Part shown: piece after piece, positions 1 through 14,600 of the stretch
Position numbering within the stretch: the first letter of the stretch is position 1
Layout: each line of letters opens with the position of its first letter
DNA from: Nematostella vectensis
Taxonomy: Eukaryota > Cnidaria > Anthozoa > Actiniaria > Edwardsiidae
Length of the DNA: 64,000 nucleotides
Assembly (NCBI RefSeq): GCF_932526225.1
Contig: NC_064034.1
Location: forward strand, 4,016,001-4,080,000
Direction: 5' to 3'
The notes under the pieces: generated by a model
The model's input: only the letters and a program-made list of their open reading frames with translations
What the model was told of the DNA's origin: nothing
The model's database searches: none
Position numbers and translations under genes: made by a program

Positions 1-81
1 GACTTATTATTTTCTGTTTTGAAATAAAATTATATTATTGTAAAATAATTTTAAGGATTGGTTTCACATTGTATCTTGTAG

Positions 82-363
82 GTTTTGCTGAGCGCCTCCA
101 GTTTGAAGTCAGCTCAATGTTACCACAATCTAGCCACGCCCAGGTGAGCGTCTTCTTTGCTGCTATACAATATGATTGTTAATGTGAAATGTTTCACGTG
201 TGCCATGTGTGTGCAGGTTCACGCTGGTACCGATCGCCACCATGCTGCCTTCATTGGAGCTTCAGTAGTTGCCAGACTCCCAATCTTTGATCAACTGTGC
301 GTGTCCCAGGAGGAATGGGAACAAGTGGGACCAGATGCCCTTGAAAAATGGCAGAATTTGTAG
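82..363 (+). CDS. Actin-family protein, C-terminal two exons (5' part outside window)
   Basis: Two exons are visible: 82-143, preceded by a TAG acceptor and followed by GTGAGC, and 217-363, preceded by GTGCAG. They encode G-F-A-E-R-L-Q-F-E-V at the start and end VSQEEWEQVGPDALEKWQNL-stop. The pattern matches the end of the actin fold: a GF/GI-x-x-R-L-x-x-E helix, then a strand before an (F/W)IG(G/A)S(I/V)xA(R/S)L block, then an SxxE(W/Y)xxxGP element that in actin is the SKQEYDESGP region. The terminal KCF of true actin is replaced by KWQNL and the IGGS is IGAS, so this is a divergent actin-like or actin-related protein, not a conventional actin. Which ARP class cannot be decided from about 70 residues. 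Confidence 0.72.
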
Positions 364-498
364 ATATGCAAGCAATACTCTACACCCCATTGACACAAAA
401 AACAAAAATTCAAATATTTTTATCACATATAACCTGCACAGAGCCATTTTTGTAATCAAGTAAGATTATTCTTTGCAAAGCAGACATAGTGTGTAAGC

Positions 499-504
499 AA
501 TAAA
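499..504 (+). promoter_or_regulatory. Poly(A) signal of the actin-like gene
   Basis: AATAAA lies 136 nt after the stop codon in AT-rich sequence, a normal place for the 3' end of the upstream gene. Confidence 0.6.
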
Positions 505-3031
<2,527 letters not shown>

Positions 3032-4462
3032 ATGATATCAAATATGGTAACCCGCACATCGCTTTACAAAATTATTTTCTCTTTCGTCGCTGTTTCAGTC
3101 GTTTATATATACTTTCTGAACTCTAAAAGCGATGGCTCAACAAATGAACGTAGAAGAGGTATCCGTACTGGCTTAGCCGATGGTCTACAAATCGCTACAT
3201 TTGGTGCCAACTGATTTTGGGGTCCGGACTCGCGTTATGGCGGAATTCGCGGAGTTCAGCAGACCCAAGTTGGATACACTGGAGGAACAACCGTCAATCC
3301 AATATATACGAATCTGTGAGAGTTTAATGATTAGTATATAATGTATAATGTTAAACGAGAGGTATTAGAAGTATTGTGTAAACAACGAAACGCGTCAACA
3401 ACTTCACACAAAAGTGCCAGTTCTAATTGCAAAATGAACATTTTCGATTTTCCGCTACGTTCCAAATTACGATTGGTTAAATTTATTATCAAATTCAGCA
3501 TCTTTTTTATTTCTATTTAGTAAGTCTTGATAATAATATTTTTTTTCACAGAGGTGACCACACGGAAAGTATAAAGATTTATTATGACCCTTCGATAGTC
3601 TCGTACAGACATTTACTCAAGGTTTTCTGGTCAATCCATGACCCGACAGAGGTACAAACACGACAGTACCGGTCAGTGATATTTGTCCACAATGAAAGTC
3701 AACGCAGACAAGCAATTGAGTCTCTTGAAAATGCTCGGAGGAGAATCAAAGGCAAAGTCAGGACAGTGGTGGAAGGCGCATCGCGGTTTTATGAAGCTGA
3801 AGGGTAGGACGGCCTTTTTTCCCCCCATAGATTATAGTATAATTGAAATGACAAAAAAATATAAACTAATCTTTACTTGTCAAAATAGCTTGCACAAGAC
3901 TAAACCCATATTTGTCAGGTGTGTGGGGGGGATATCCATGTCCTGTTGCTAGGCATTTTTTACATGTAGTGTGTCCACTTTTGAGCATCATGTTTGACAG
4001 GGGAAAAAAGGAGAGAAAAAATGGGGGGGGGGGGGGGGTAAGATTATGATTCATTTATCCAAATTTAACATGTTTCTTCAGTCATGAATGGCAATGCCCC
4101 CAAAGACCGCTGAGTCCCTGAGCATGTCATGTATAATTACTTTGTCTAAAAAAGATACTTATGATAACAGGGACATTTATTTTTATATCCTAATGAATAA
4201 AATTACTTTTTACTGAGATTTGTTGTTGGATAGGTATCACCAGAAGTATCGACTGCGACAAAACAAGACAATGATGCCACTTCTACAGAATCTATCAGAT
4301 AGAGAATTAATGAACTCTTTTGTAGCAGCTAGACTTAATGCACTTGCCAACGGAGATGCAGAGGCTGCGCAAGTTAAGGTTGACTTGGATGATTATTTTG
4401 CAAGTACCCCAGATGCTAAAGAAAATGCCGATGAAATTCTACAAATGATATCACATTTATAA
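3032..4462 (+). CDS. Selenocysteine-containing peptide-methionine (S)-S-oxide reductase (MsrA)
   Basis: Repairs oxidised methionine by reducing methionine-S-sulfoxide. Exons 3032-3315, 3552-3803 and 4234-4462 join in phase to 254 codons. The family signature GxCFWG appears as G-A-N-TGA-F-W-G: the catalytic cysteine codon is TGA (3212-3214), and the MsrA fold continues on both sides. Downstream family motifs are RYGGIRGVQQTQVGYTGG, VFWSIHDPT, TRQYRS and RFYEAEGYHQKY. Residues about 12-30 form one hydrophobic segment, so the protein is probably secretory or membrane-anchored. No cysteine codon occurs anywhere in the model, so the usual C-terminal resolving cysteines are missing and the Sec would be the only redox residue. 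A SECIS hairpin follows in the 3'UTR. The start is the first ATG before the hydrophobic segment; a further 5' exon is possible. A TGA-killed pseudogene is the alternative, but intact splicing and the SECIS argue against it. Confidence 0.92.
3212..3214 (+). other. TGA recoded as selenocysteine (catalytic residue)
   Basis: This in-frame TGA falls exactly on the catalytic cysteine of the MsrA signature and is directly followed by TTT TGG GGT (Phe-Trp-Gly). A conventional gene finder will truncate the protein here. Confidence 0.9.
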
Positions 4463-4564
4463 CCTCAAGAAGCAGACACATTTAGAGTGATTCTGCTTTT
4501 AAATCTATTGTATATCAATTTTGATGTAACTTATTTTCAAAGCAATTTTGCTGTATTAAGGGCA

Positions 4565-4623
4565 TTGTGTTATGATGGTGTCAAACTCAATTGAAAAAGG
4601 TTTGACATCTGATGAGTTCACAA
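4565..4623 (+). promoter_or_regulatory. SECIS element in the MsrA 3'UTR
   Basis: The eukaryotic selenocysteine insertion hairpin. A 5-bp basal helix (TTGTG 4565-4569 with CACAA 4619-4623) leads to an internal loop with ATGA at 4572-4575 facing TGAT at 4610-4613, the non-Watson-Crick quartet. Above it is a 10-bp helix (4577-4586 with 4600-4609, one G-U pair). The apical loop 4587-4599 carries AA at 4589-4590, 13 nt above the quartet, as the consensus requires. It starts about 100 nt after the stop codon. Confidence 0.92.
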
Positions 4624-4698
4624 GACCTTTATGTCAGCAAAACATGGTATTATTGCACAGTTTGAAAAACTCATGCAATGTGTTCTTGTTTGGATTTT

Positions 4699-4704
4699 AA
4701 TAAA
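4699..4704 (+). promoter_or_regulatory. Poly(A) signal of the MsrA gene
   Basis: AATAAA 76 nt downstream of the SECIS hairpin, so the SECIS lies within the predicted 3'UTR. Confidence 0.75.
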
Positions 4705-5683
4705 GTAATATTTTTCTTTGGTTTTGATCCTGTGATTTATTGTGTATGATAATCAACCCTTCCTTCAAATCATAACAACCCAAGTTGTAAGTAATATGTA
4801 ATAGCTATAGTCACAAAACACCAAAAGGAGATTTATGTTTCTTTATTTAGTCGCAGTGTACTGTATGTTTGTATAAAACAAACTGCTTTATAATCTGTTT
4901 ATTTGGATTTCTTGTTCATACGCCTCCAGCCCTGCAATATAAAATATTTTTAAGTATTAGAAAATTCTTGGGTCCTTGAATATAAAAACCCATCAGGTTT
5001 TGGTTGTTTTCTATGTTGTTTGGCCATTGCATCTGGGGTCTTTGAGTATGAGCAGAAAAGTAATGAATGAGGTACTACACAAACATGCTGCTTGGTTCCA
5101 AATAATATATAAAATAGACAAAACTGGCATGTCAAAATGTCTTTGAACACACATACTTGGAATTTTGATTGGCTTAAACCAAAAACGAAATGTTGCATAA
5201 TTTAGGTTTTGAAGAAACATGGTTCAGGGTTACTGATCATATAAAAACGGCTTAGTAGATACAATTTGCTGTGGCAGAAAAAAAAAGACATAGATGCCAA
5301 TACACCAATAAAACACCAACAAAATAAGGTAAACTGCTAAACAATATACTACATATCTACTGTATGTTCTGTCTGTATGTTTAATATTGAGAAAAATGTG
5401 ATAAAAGCTGTGACCAAGGGTTGTGTAGCAGCTCTCAGAAGATTTCACCTGATCGGATTGATACAACACAGACAAAACAATGGGGAACAAAACAATAGAA
5501 CGGGAATACAATAGAACAATAAGGTAATCCAGCCAATCCTGTTAGGCCTTATGAGCGGGCTGCTACATGACTGGTCACTTTTTTGGGTTTTGCCAAGTTC
5601 TTGCAGGGATGATTACCTACTGTAATGCTCTAGTACTACCTGGAAGAATTCTTGATCATAGACTTAGAACTTACCCATAAGTA
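4705..5683. other. Space between convergent MsrA and EIF2B2
   Basis: The two genes run towards each other. No second gene is supported. Minus-strand AATAAA candidates for EIF2B2 are at 4898-4903 and 4842-4847, which would give a long 3'UTR of about 0.8 kb. The rest is AT-rich with no recognisable element. Confidence 0.4.
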
Positions 5684-8600
5684 CTATAACTCATAGTCAT
5701 TTGGGTGATAGAGCTCACTCAGTAACCGGTAAACATATGATGGAGAATTTCCACCTCTATCAAAAAAGAAATATGTCAGTACTGTACTTTAGATCTGTTA
5801 CAAATACAAAGTGAGACATACTTTTGTAAAAGAACTCACATGTTTGATATAAATAAGTTTACCAACTCAGGGGGAATGTAGTCAAAGACAGGATTTTGTA
5901 TGTCAACCTTGGATAAGATACTTCCTGTGAAGAAAATAGGACAAGACATCTGATTAAACTGTAGGCACAGTATAGCACACCTCTCATGTAGTGCAGGTGA
6001 ATTTTCTTTTTTCAGCCGGGGGGGGGGGGGGGGGGGTGGGGGGGCAAGAAAAGAATACAAAGAGAAAGTAAAATATCAGCCTTTAGGCCAAAAAAATGGT
6101 TTCTAGTCACCGCCTGCACGCACCTTTTTTTTCAAACCTCTAAAATCATGCGAGTTTTGACTTTTGTGTTCTTCAATAACAAGAAATGGCAAAAGAGAAC
6201 AGACATCTAATCATGCCATGTTGTGTTCAGGAAACCCTTTCATGGCACCAGAAGTGCCCATAATTGTATGAATCATTTTTCTCTTAATTTTGAGATTAGA
6301 AGAAATCGTGACAAGAAACAAAATATTTTTTTGGCCTTTGCATGAAAAACAACGCCTTAAGAAATCTTTTCAAAGACAGTCTTTAATGTAATACAGGTTT
6401 TTTGAACTTTTATCGGGGTTCAAACAACACTCTTGTGTTTTAAAAATACAATGTAGCTTCATTACTCAGAGTAATACAAATTCCTATGTACACTGTAAAC
6501 TAACACCATATCTGCCCTCCCCAGAGTCCTTTGGTTCTTGCACCAACAATACCCTGGTGACAACATAAACCTGACAGTAGCCAAGCCCATCAATACCCTG
6601 AAGACACCATAAACCTGACAGTAGCCATGCCCATCAATACCCTGAGGACACCATAAACCTGACGGTAGCCATGCCCATCAATACCCTGAAGACACCATAA
6701 ACCTGACAGTAGCCATGCCCATCAATACCCTGAAGACACCATAAACCTGACAGTAGCCATGCCCATCAATACCCTGAAGACACCATAAACCTGACAGTAG
6801 CCATGCCCATCAATACCCTGAAGACACCATAAACCTGACGGTAGCCATGCTCATCAATACCCTGAAGACACCATAAACCTGACAATAGCCATGCCCATCA
6901 ATACCCTGAGGACACCATAAACCTGACAGTAGCCAAGCCCATCAATACCCTGAAGACACCATAAACCTGACAGTAGCCATGCCCATCAATACCCTGAAGA
7001 CACCATAAACCTGACAATAGCCATGCCCATCAATACCCTGAAGACACCATAAACCTGACAGTAGCCATGCCCATCAATACCCTGAAGACACCATAAACCT
7101 GACAATAGCCATGCCCATCAATACCCTGAGGACACCATAAACCTGACAGTAGCCAAGCCCATCAATACCCTGAAGACACCATAAACCTGACAGTAGCCAT
7201 GCCCATCAATACCCTGAAGACACCATAAACCTGACAATAGCCATGCCCATCAATACCCTGAAGACACCATAAACCTGACAGTAGCCATGCCAATCAATAC
7301 CCTGAAGACACCATAAACCTGACAGTAGCCATGCCCATCAATACCCTGAAGACACCATAAACCTGACAGTAGCCATGCCCATCAATACCCTGAAGACACC
7401 ATAAACCTGACAGTAGCCATGCCCATCAATACCCTGAGGACACCATAAACCTGACGGTAGCCATGCCCATCAATACCCTGAAGACACCATAAACCTAACA
7501 GTAGCCATGCCCATCAATACCCTGAAGACACCATAAACCTAACAGTAGCCATGCCAATCAATACCCTGAAGACACCATAAACCTGACAGTAGCCAAGCCC
7601 ATCAATACCCTGAAGACACCATAAACCTGACAGTAGCCATGCCCATCAATACCCTGAAGACACCATAAACCTGACAGTAGCCATGCCCATCAATACCCTG
7701 AGGACACCATAAACCTGATGGTAGCCATGCCCATCAATACCCTGAAGACACCATAAACCTGACAGTAGCCATGCCCATCGATACCCTGAAGACACCATAA
7801 ACCTGATGGTAGCCACGCCCATCAATACCCTGAAGACACCATAAACCTGACAGTAGCCATGCCCATCAATACCCTGAAGACACCATAAACCTGACGGTAG
7901 CCATGCCCATCAATACCCTGAAGACACCATAAACCTGACAGTAGCCATGCCAATCAATACCCTGAAGACACCATAAACCTGACAGTAGCCATGCCCATCA
8001 ATACCCTGAAGACACCATAAACCTGACAGTAGCCATGCCAATCAATACCCTGAAGACACCATAAACCTGACAGTAGCCATGCCCATCAATACCCTGAAGA
8101 CACCATAAACCTTACAGTAGCCAAGCCCATCAATACCCTGAAGACACCATAAACCTGACAGTAGCCATGCCCATCAATACCCTGAAGACACCATAAACCT
8201 GACAATAGCCATGCCTATTGATACCCTGAAAACACCATAAACCTGACAGTAGCCAAGCCCATCAATACCCTGAAGACACCATAAACCTGATGGTAGCCAT
8301 GCCCATCAATACCCTGAAGACACCATAAACCTGACAGTAGCCATGCCAATCAATACCCTGAAGACACCATAAACCTGATGGTAGCCATGCCCATCAATAC
8401 CCTGAAGACACCATAAACCTGATGGTAGCCACGCCCATCAATACCCTGAAGACACCATAAACCTGATGGTAGCCATGCCCATCAATACCCTGAAGACACC
8501 ATAAACCTGACGGTAGCCAAGCCCATCAATACCCTGAAGACACCATAAACCTGACAGTAGCCATGCCAATCAATACCCTGAAGACACCATAAACCTGACG

Positions 8601-11600
8601 GTAGCCATGCCCATCAATACCCTGAAGACACCATAAACCTGACAGTAGCCATGCCAATCAATACCCTGAAGACACCATAAACCTGACAATAGCCATGCCC
8701 ATCGATACCCTGAAGACACCATAAACCTGACAGTAGCCATGCCCATCAATACCCTGAAAACACCATAAACCTGACAGTAGCCATGCCTCCGTGAGCGCTA
8801 GGATCTTGAGGGCACGAGCCAGTGTGGCTAATTTTAAGCCAAAGAAATAAGCCACATTGTAGTGTATTAGCACACTTTACTTAAGTATCATATAACAGAG
8901 ATGACGTTATTGATAATGATTATTTGTAATACCATATAAGGTCATGGCGTATGCCATAAGTTGTAAATACTGTGATTAAAGATCAGTCTATATTCGCAAA
9001 CCAAAGCGTGCGGTTGTGTTAACTGACTCCAATGAATATATAGCGAAAGACACTAAACACACTAATGGACATTAGCCACAACCGAGAAGCTATAGCGACC
9101 AAATTAATCAAAATACCTTATTGGTCTCTTTAATTTCGAGACATTTAAGCCCCACGAAATCCTATTCCTACGAACTTTAATATCCCAAAATTCAATACCC
9201 TTTCCGTTTTTTTAAAATGACGACCAAGACAATTAAGAACTAATGATTCTTAACTTTTGCGCCACAGCTTTGAAGTATATAAATGTGTTAGAAATTAGCA
9301 TCAAGCACAATATGATTTCTACAGTAGTTCTGTTTTGTTGTAATGTTTAATCAAATTCTTGGAGAAATGCGTTTTTGGCATTTTTGCGAAATGATTTTGC
9401 ACCCAAATCGCAAAATCTCGCGAAATATGCCGATCCTTTTTTTGCGAAATTAAGTGCCCGCGAAATATAGTTACAGTATGGTAACCAATGGTAACTGGAC
9501 ATTGTCAAGAATAATCCTCTTCGTGAAAATATTATGCTACCCGTAACTTGGCACAAAACGAGAGAGAGTTCATTCTTCGGCCTGTGTTTTTCCGATTTGC
9601 GATTTTCATCAGTACGTTATCTTGACGTATTAGAAATAAGATTTCGAGGTGGAAGATCAGGATTCAAAATTCACGAATATAGGAAATGGGCATTCACCGC
9701 CGTGACGGACGTAGTTAGCAATAGAATTTGTAACATGGGGAAGGAATTCGCATTTTGCGAAGTGGCAAGTGCTAGCGTGCTCGGAGCATGCCCATCCTAT
9801 GTATCATTAGAAACATGGGTGTGTCTTTTCTGATACCCCGACGATGTGCTTCACTTACTAACTTCACTAGTGCTAACCTTTTTTTAGAAAAAAATTCAAA
9901 GTCACATAATAAGGCATGATAAATGTGCAGTACCTTCAGAAAATTGCAAAACATCATTAGGAGCCACAAATTTATTACAGCTGTCCTAAAAACAACAAGA
10001 TATAATATGGAAGACATTAGAACAAAGTGACAATAGAAGAATTATGTTACATGGTGTCAATCTTACTTGGTCATAGGAAACAACATATTGTGGTGTCAAC
10101 TTATACATTGCGGCACATGCAATCAGCTGGAAACAAAACAATCAAAGTTGTTTCATCAGTTTGGCAAAGTTGATACATGTGAAAAGATCATAACATAACC
10201 GTAAAAATCCCAGATATCTGTATGATTACAACAGACAATCCTCACAGATACTAAATACACCACATACATTTAAAATGTAAAACTTACTGTAGCCTAATAG
10301 CTGGCTCTCATTCTGGCTTATTCGGAAATGTTCTGTTTTCAAATATTGGGAATTCTGTGGATCGCACCCTGGCCCCAGCGTACATCGGCCTTCAAGCGCA
10401 CCACAGAATTCCCAATGTTTGAAAACAAAATATTTCCAAATAACCCCGAATGAGAGCCAGCAAGCAGCCTGTACTTACTGGTACTGAGTGATGTTTTGCA
10501 GCAAGCGCCAGGGCATGGGCTCCATTGACAGCTCGTAACCTGTGTCAATGGCTTGGTATTAATGTGTATAAGGATTGTAGGACGGTTAGGGGGGAGGCTT
10601 TTACCAGTTAGAAGTGCAGGGAATTTTCTTTGGATATTTTTATGGGATTTTTGTTATGGACTTTTATTACTAAATTCTTGAAGAAGCACCCTAGGTCCCT
10701 GACAGAGGCTGACCTTCATAAAGATTCCACTGTATTTTCTGCTTTTAGTCTGCACATTTATTCAATTTAATATTTTTTCTTTTTATTTCTTTATTCTCAC
10801 TTATCATTTAGTTTTATTTATCTATTATTTATTTAAACTCACCCTCCATCAGCCATGACCACATGGGTGCCTATGATAACCTGCAATACACACATGAAGC
10901 ACAAAGTATAATAGGGTGCCTATGATAACATGACTGGTAAACAGTACAACACCATTATCCTCATCAAAATTGTGTGTAACCTTATTGACTCTTGACATGA
11001 TTGCAAAAACAGCTGAATCGGTGATGATGGTCGTTTCTATTCCAACTTTTGCTAAACTCTTAGCCAACTCTTGCCCCTGTTTGTAAAACATAATTTATCA
11101 TGATCATTTACAGTAACACAATATGATGGTTGTCAACTTCTTTATAAGGGTAGTCAGATTACATCCTTAGCAACCAAACAGTACTGACCTGTTCCCATTT
11201 TTACCTGATAAAATGGAGCTCCTTCTACGACAATGACACTAAATTTTCTCTTCCTTGCTGCATTCTAGGGATTGTAGAAAAGAAATCTTAATATCTTGAG
11301 TTAATAAGAAAAAGATTGCAGAGGTGCATTGTATAAATGCTGAGCATACCAACCTTAAGGAAGGTCTCCACCGTCCTGGACTTCCCAGCTGTCATGATCA
11401 CCTCATTTGAGTGAATGTGTTCTAAGGCTTGAGTGGCAATGTTATCAGCACTGGTACAAGTAAAAACAACAATTTCGTTTTCTTTTTAATAAGCAGCATG
11501 ACTCATTATATGTTTGTCACCAAATAGATTTGAATATGACCAATTCTTGTGAAGAAAAAAATACTAATTTCACAATCTGACTTTTCATTCACACAAAAAA

Positions 11601-14600
11601 TGTCTATTCTAGTCCACCTTTATACCTTGATTCTAACTCAATTATCAGCTCATTGATAGCATCAATAACTATTGTCTGAAAGACAAAACCACAACATTAG
11701 TAAAGCTACTGCCTTTGCTATCAATATTATTTATGATTGTGATCTATTTTGGACATAAAACAAGAGAAAAAAAGGGAATGAGAATACACTCACTTTAAGT
11801 CCATGGCTTGGCTTGCTGAAGTCACTAGATGTCTCACCACCCGCCATAAGCAATTTCTAGATGAACAGAAACATTTACCATACTACACTCCATTTGAATT
11901 AGACAGGCCTTATAGCTCAGCGCAGTTGTATACAGTAGGCTAGGCCAGAAGACCAATGTTCAATCCAAGACCTAACATCATGTTACATGGCTCTAATTAT
12001 CGGTAACCAGTTGGTAGCCAAGTGCAGGTAAGAATATCCACATAGATACTGTACTTAAGCTATGAAAAAAGCAATACCAATTTACAATTTTTTAAATATT
12101 ATATTTTGCGCACCATAACATTATTATAAATAGAAAAAGACTTACATGCAGTGATTCTTCTGTATGATCATCCTCTATTCTTCCCCCTACAGACCTGCAG
12201 AGTTGTCAAAAAGGCTTATCAATACGTCTCACTCCATAGAATACTATAGTAGTGAGATGATGCACCATTGATACTGTACATAATACAATCAAATAAATAC
12301 TAGAATACATTTCCCTACCCTGAATATTCCTCTCTTATTAGTTTTAAAACTGCGGAGATAAAAGACAAACAAGAGCAAGGTAATTATAAAAACAAATGAA
12401 TAATCAAGGTTTAACCACGAGCCGCACACACACCTACACACACACACACAAAAAAAAACACCTTTAAACCCCTGGAAAGAAATCATTCATTACTCACCTC
12501 TCCTGACCATATTTCCAACAGCTGATTCTGAAATGCAGAGAACACTATTAAATGCCAACATAAGAACTACTGGATTCCTACATGACTTTTTCTTACTAGA
12601 CTTTTCCTAAGGTAATTATTCAGTGGCGGATCCAGGGGTGACATGTCAGCCTTCTTGAGAAAAAAAAAAACAACGTGCCTTACTAGTTTTCTTTTTTAAT
12701 ATCTATCTTTGTATTCTTCGGGTGTCAGACCTATAAAAACATATGCAATTGTATATATTATCACATGCTAGATGGAGCGCAACTGGCAAATTCATGCCCA
12801 CACATAAGTAGTAGAGTGGACAAGTAAGCTGAAGCTGCAAGGAGCTCATCAACATGCCCCACTGGCAAAGCATTAGCAACAGCGACACAAGAATCCCTGG
12901 CAACAACTGCAGCGGGCATAGGCATAATAAGCTCTTCAGATGAGTTCGGATAAGAAAGGTTATGTGGAAATAGCTTAGTCAGCAACGGATGCTGAATATC
13001 AAGGATGCTGCCTTCATTCACTGAATCTAGTTATTTGCCACGCTTGCAATATAGTACGCAATATGTTGGATTCCTTCCATCAGGGCTTCTGGAATTACGC
13101 GCTTGTGCGGAAGCGCTTAATTTGGCTTTTCCCACATAATTCACAAATTTCCGCGTAATCCAGCGTAATTTGGCTAAATTTTGAAAGACAAAACATTTAA
13201 TTGCACAGCTGATGTGTTCTTTTAGGGTTCTTACCTCTATTACTCGTAAAAAAAGAGAGATATTCTTCGTAAGAGTGTGATGTTTCGAACTGAATTTCGA
13301 AAACAAATAAAATGACTTGGCGTTCTTTGCTAAACCACGAAGCAATAGGACTAATAATAAAATACCTTTTTTAATTGGCTGGTGGCTAGGAGCGAATGAA
13401 GACTTGCCTAAGATATATTCACAAAAAAATAACCTTTTCCAGTTATTTCGTGCTTTCCTTTGGTACAAAATGTAGTTTGGGCGTAACAGTTGATATTCAG
13501 TGTAATTTAGCGCGTAATTCAGTAAAGAATCCCGCAAAATTTTGATTTTTTTCTAAAAAATGTATTGCAAAGTCCCGCGTAATTTAGCGCGTAATGATTG
13601 ATTTTCCACGTAATTTAGCAAAGAATCCCGGGTAATTTTATTTTTTTCCGCGTAATTCCAGAAGCCCTGTTCCATGAGCTTTTCATGTTTTTTTTTACAA
13701 CTCGCCGGCAGGATTCCTTTAAAATTGTGTGGTGATTGATATACTTTTACCCGAAAATAGAAGGCGCAAACTGGTAGATTTTTGCAAAATTTGCTGAGTT
13801 GCACGATAGGATACGCAATAGCGTCAATCGACAGGATGGAGGTCTGTAGGTGTTTTATGGCAGCGCAACCATGGCAACAAATAGCACTATGTAATATATG
13901 AAAAACAAGTGCGAGTGTTTTATCAGGGATTTCAAACACCGAGAGAGTTGAAAGCACGAGGCCGTCTGTGGCCGAGGAAACATGAAGCAAAAGTTTTTAT
14001 ATGGATTCTCAAAGTATTCACCAAAGAATGTAACGATGCAATCGCAATTTTGCAATAATTGTAAAAGGAGGCATAAACCGAACATAAAACTGCTTTTCAA
14101 ACTATTGACCAAACAATGCCGATAAGTTTGTGTCCAATCACAACCATGCTTCTTCTCAAGGGAAACACAATTAGTACATTTTGTTATGCAACGCAAGATT
14201 ATTCATTCGGTGAGAGAAGCTTGAGCTATGGACGAAGGTTTCACAGCCAAAAAGTTTTCGTTCTCCCAAGTGGGGAGAGGACGAAAAGACATTGGTTAAA
14301 GCCAGGATCCCAAAGTCTACAATGTATAGGAGTACAGGTTAGCAAAGTTTCCAATCTTTTAGGGCCAGAAGGAGAAGTTTCTAAAAAGGAAGAAACGGTC
14401 AATATTCGGAGTTTGGAGTCGGAGTGTAATAAAGTAGACCAAGGCTTAAGTTCAATTCTACACTCTGCATCATTCATTTTCAAATTGTGAGGTTAACATA
14501 ATTGTAAACGAAAAAACGTATGACTACCTGCTGTTTCCTAGGCTTGATTTGGTTTCCTTGATTTAACCAACTGCCTAATTGTTTGTGTGATTGTGTGTCG

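Noticed and set aside
3212..3214. TGA in the MsrA exon as an ordinary stop or pseudogene mark
   Set aside because: It falls exactly on the catalytic residue, the frame stays open through three exons with good splice sites, and a SECIS hairpin follows.
4895..4940. Minus-strand terminal-exon look-alike (acceptor TTGCAG, then GWRRMNKKSK-stop and AATAAA)
   Set aside because: EIF2B2 already ends with a conserved C-terminus at 5684, and no upstream exon joins this block; kept only as a possible alternative or 3'UTR exon.
6551..8787. CRISPR-like array
   Set aside because: Units abut with no variable spacers, the host is a eukaryote, and the array lies in an intron; it is a minisatellite.
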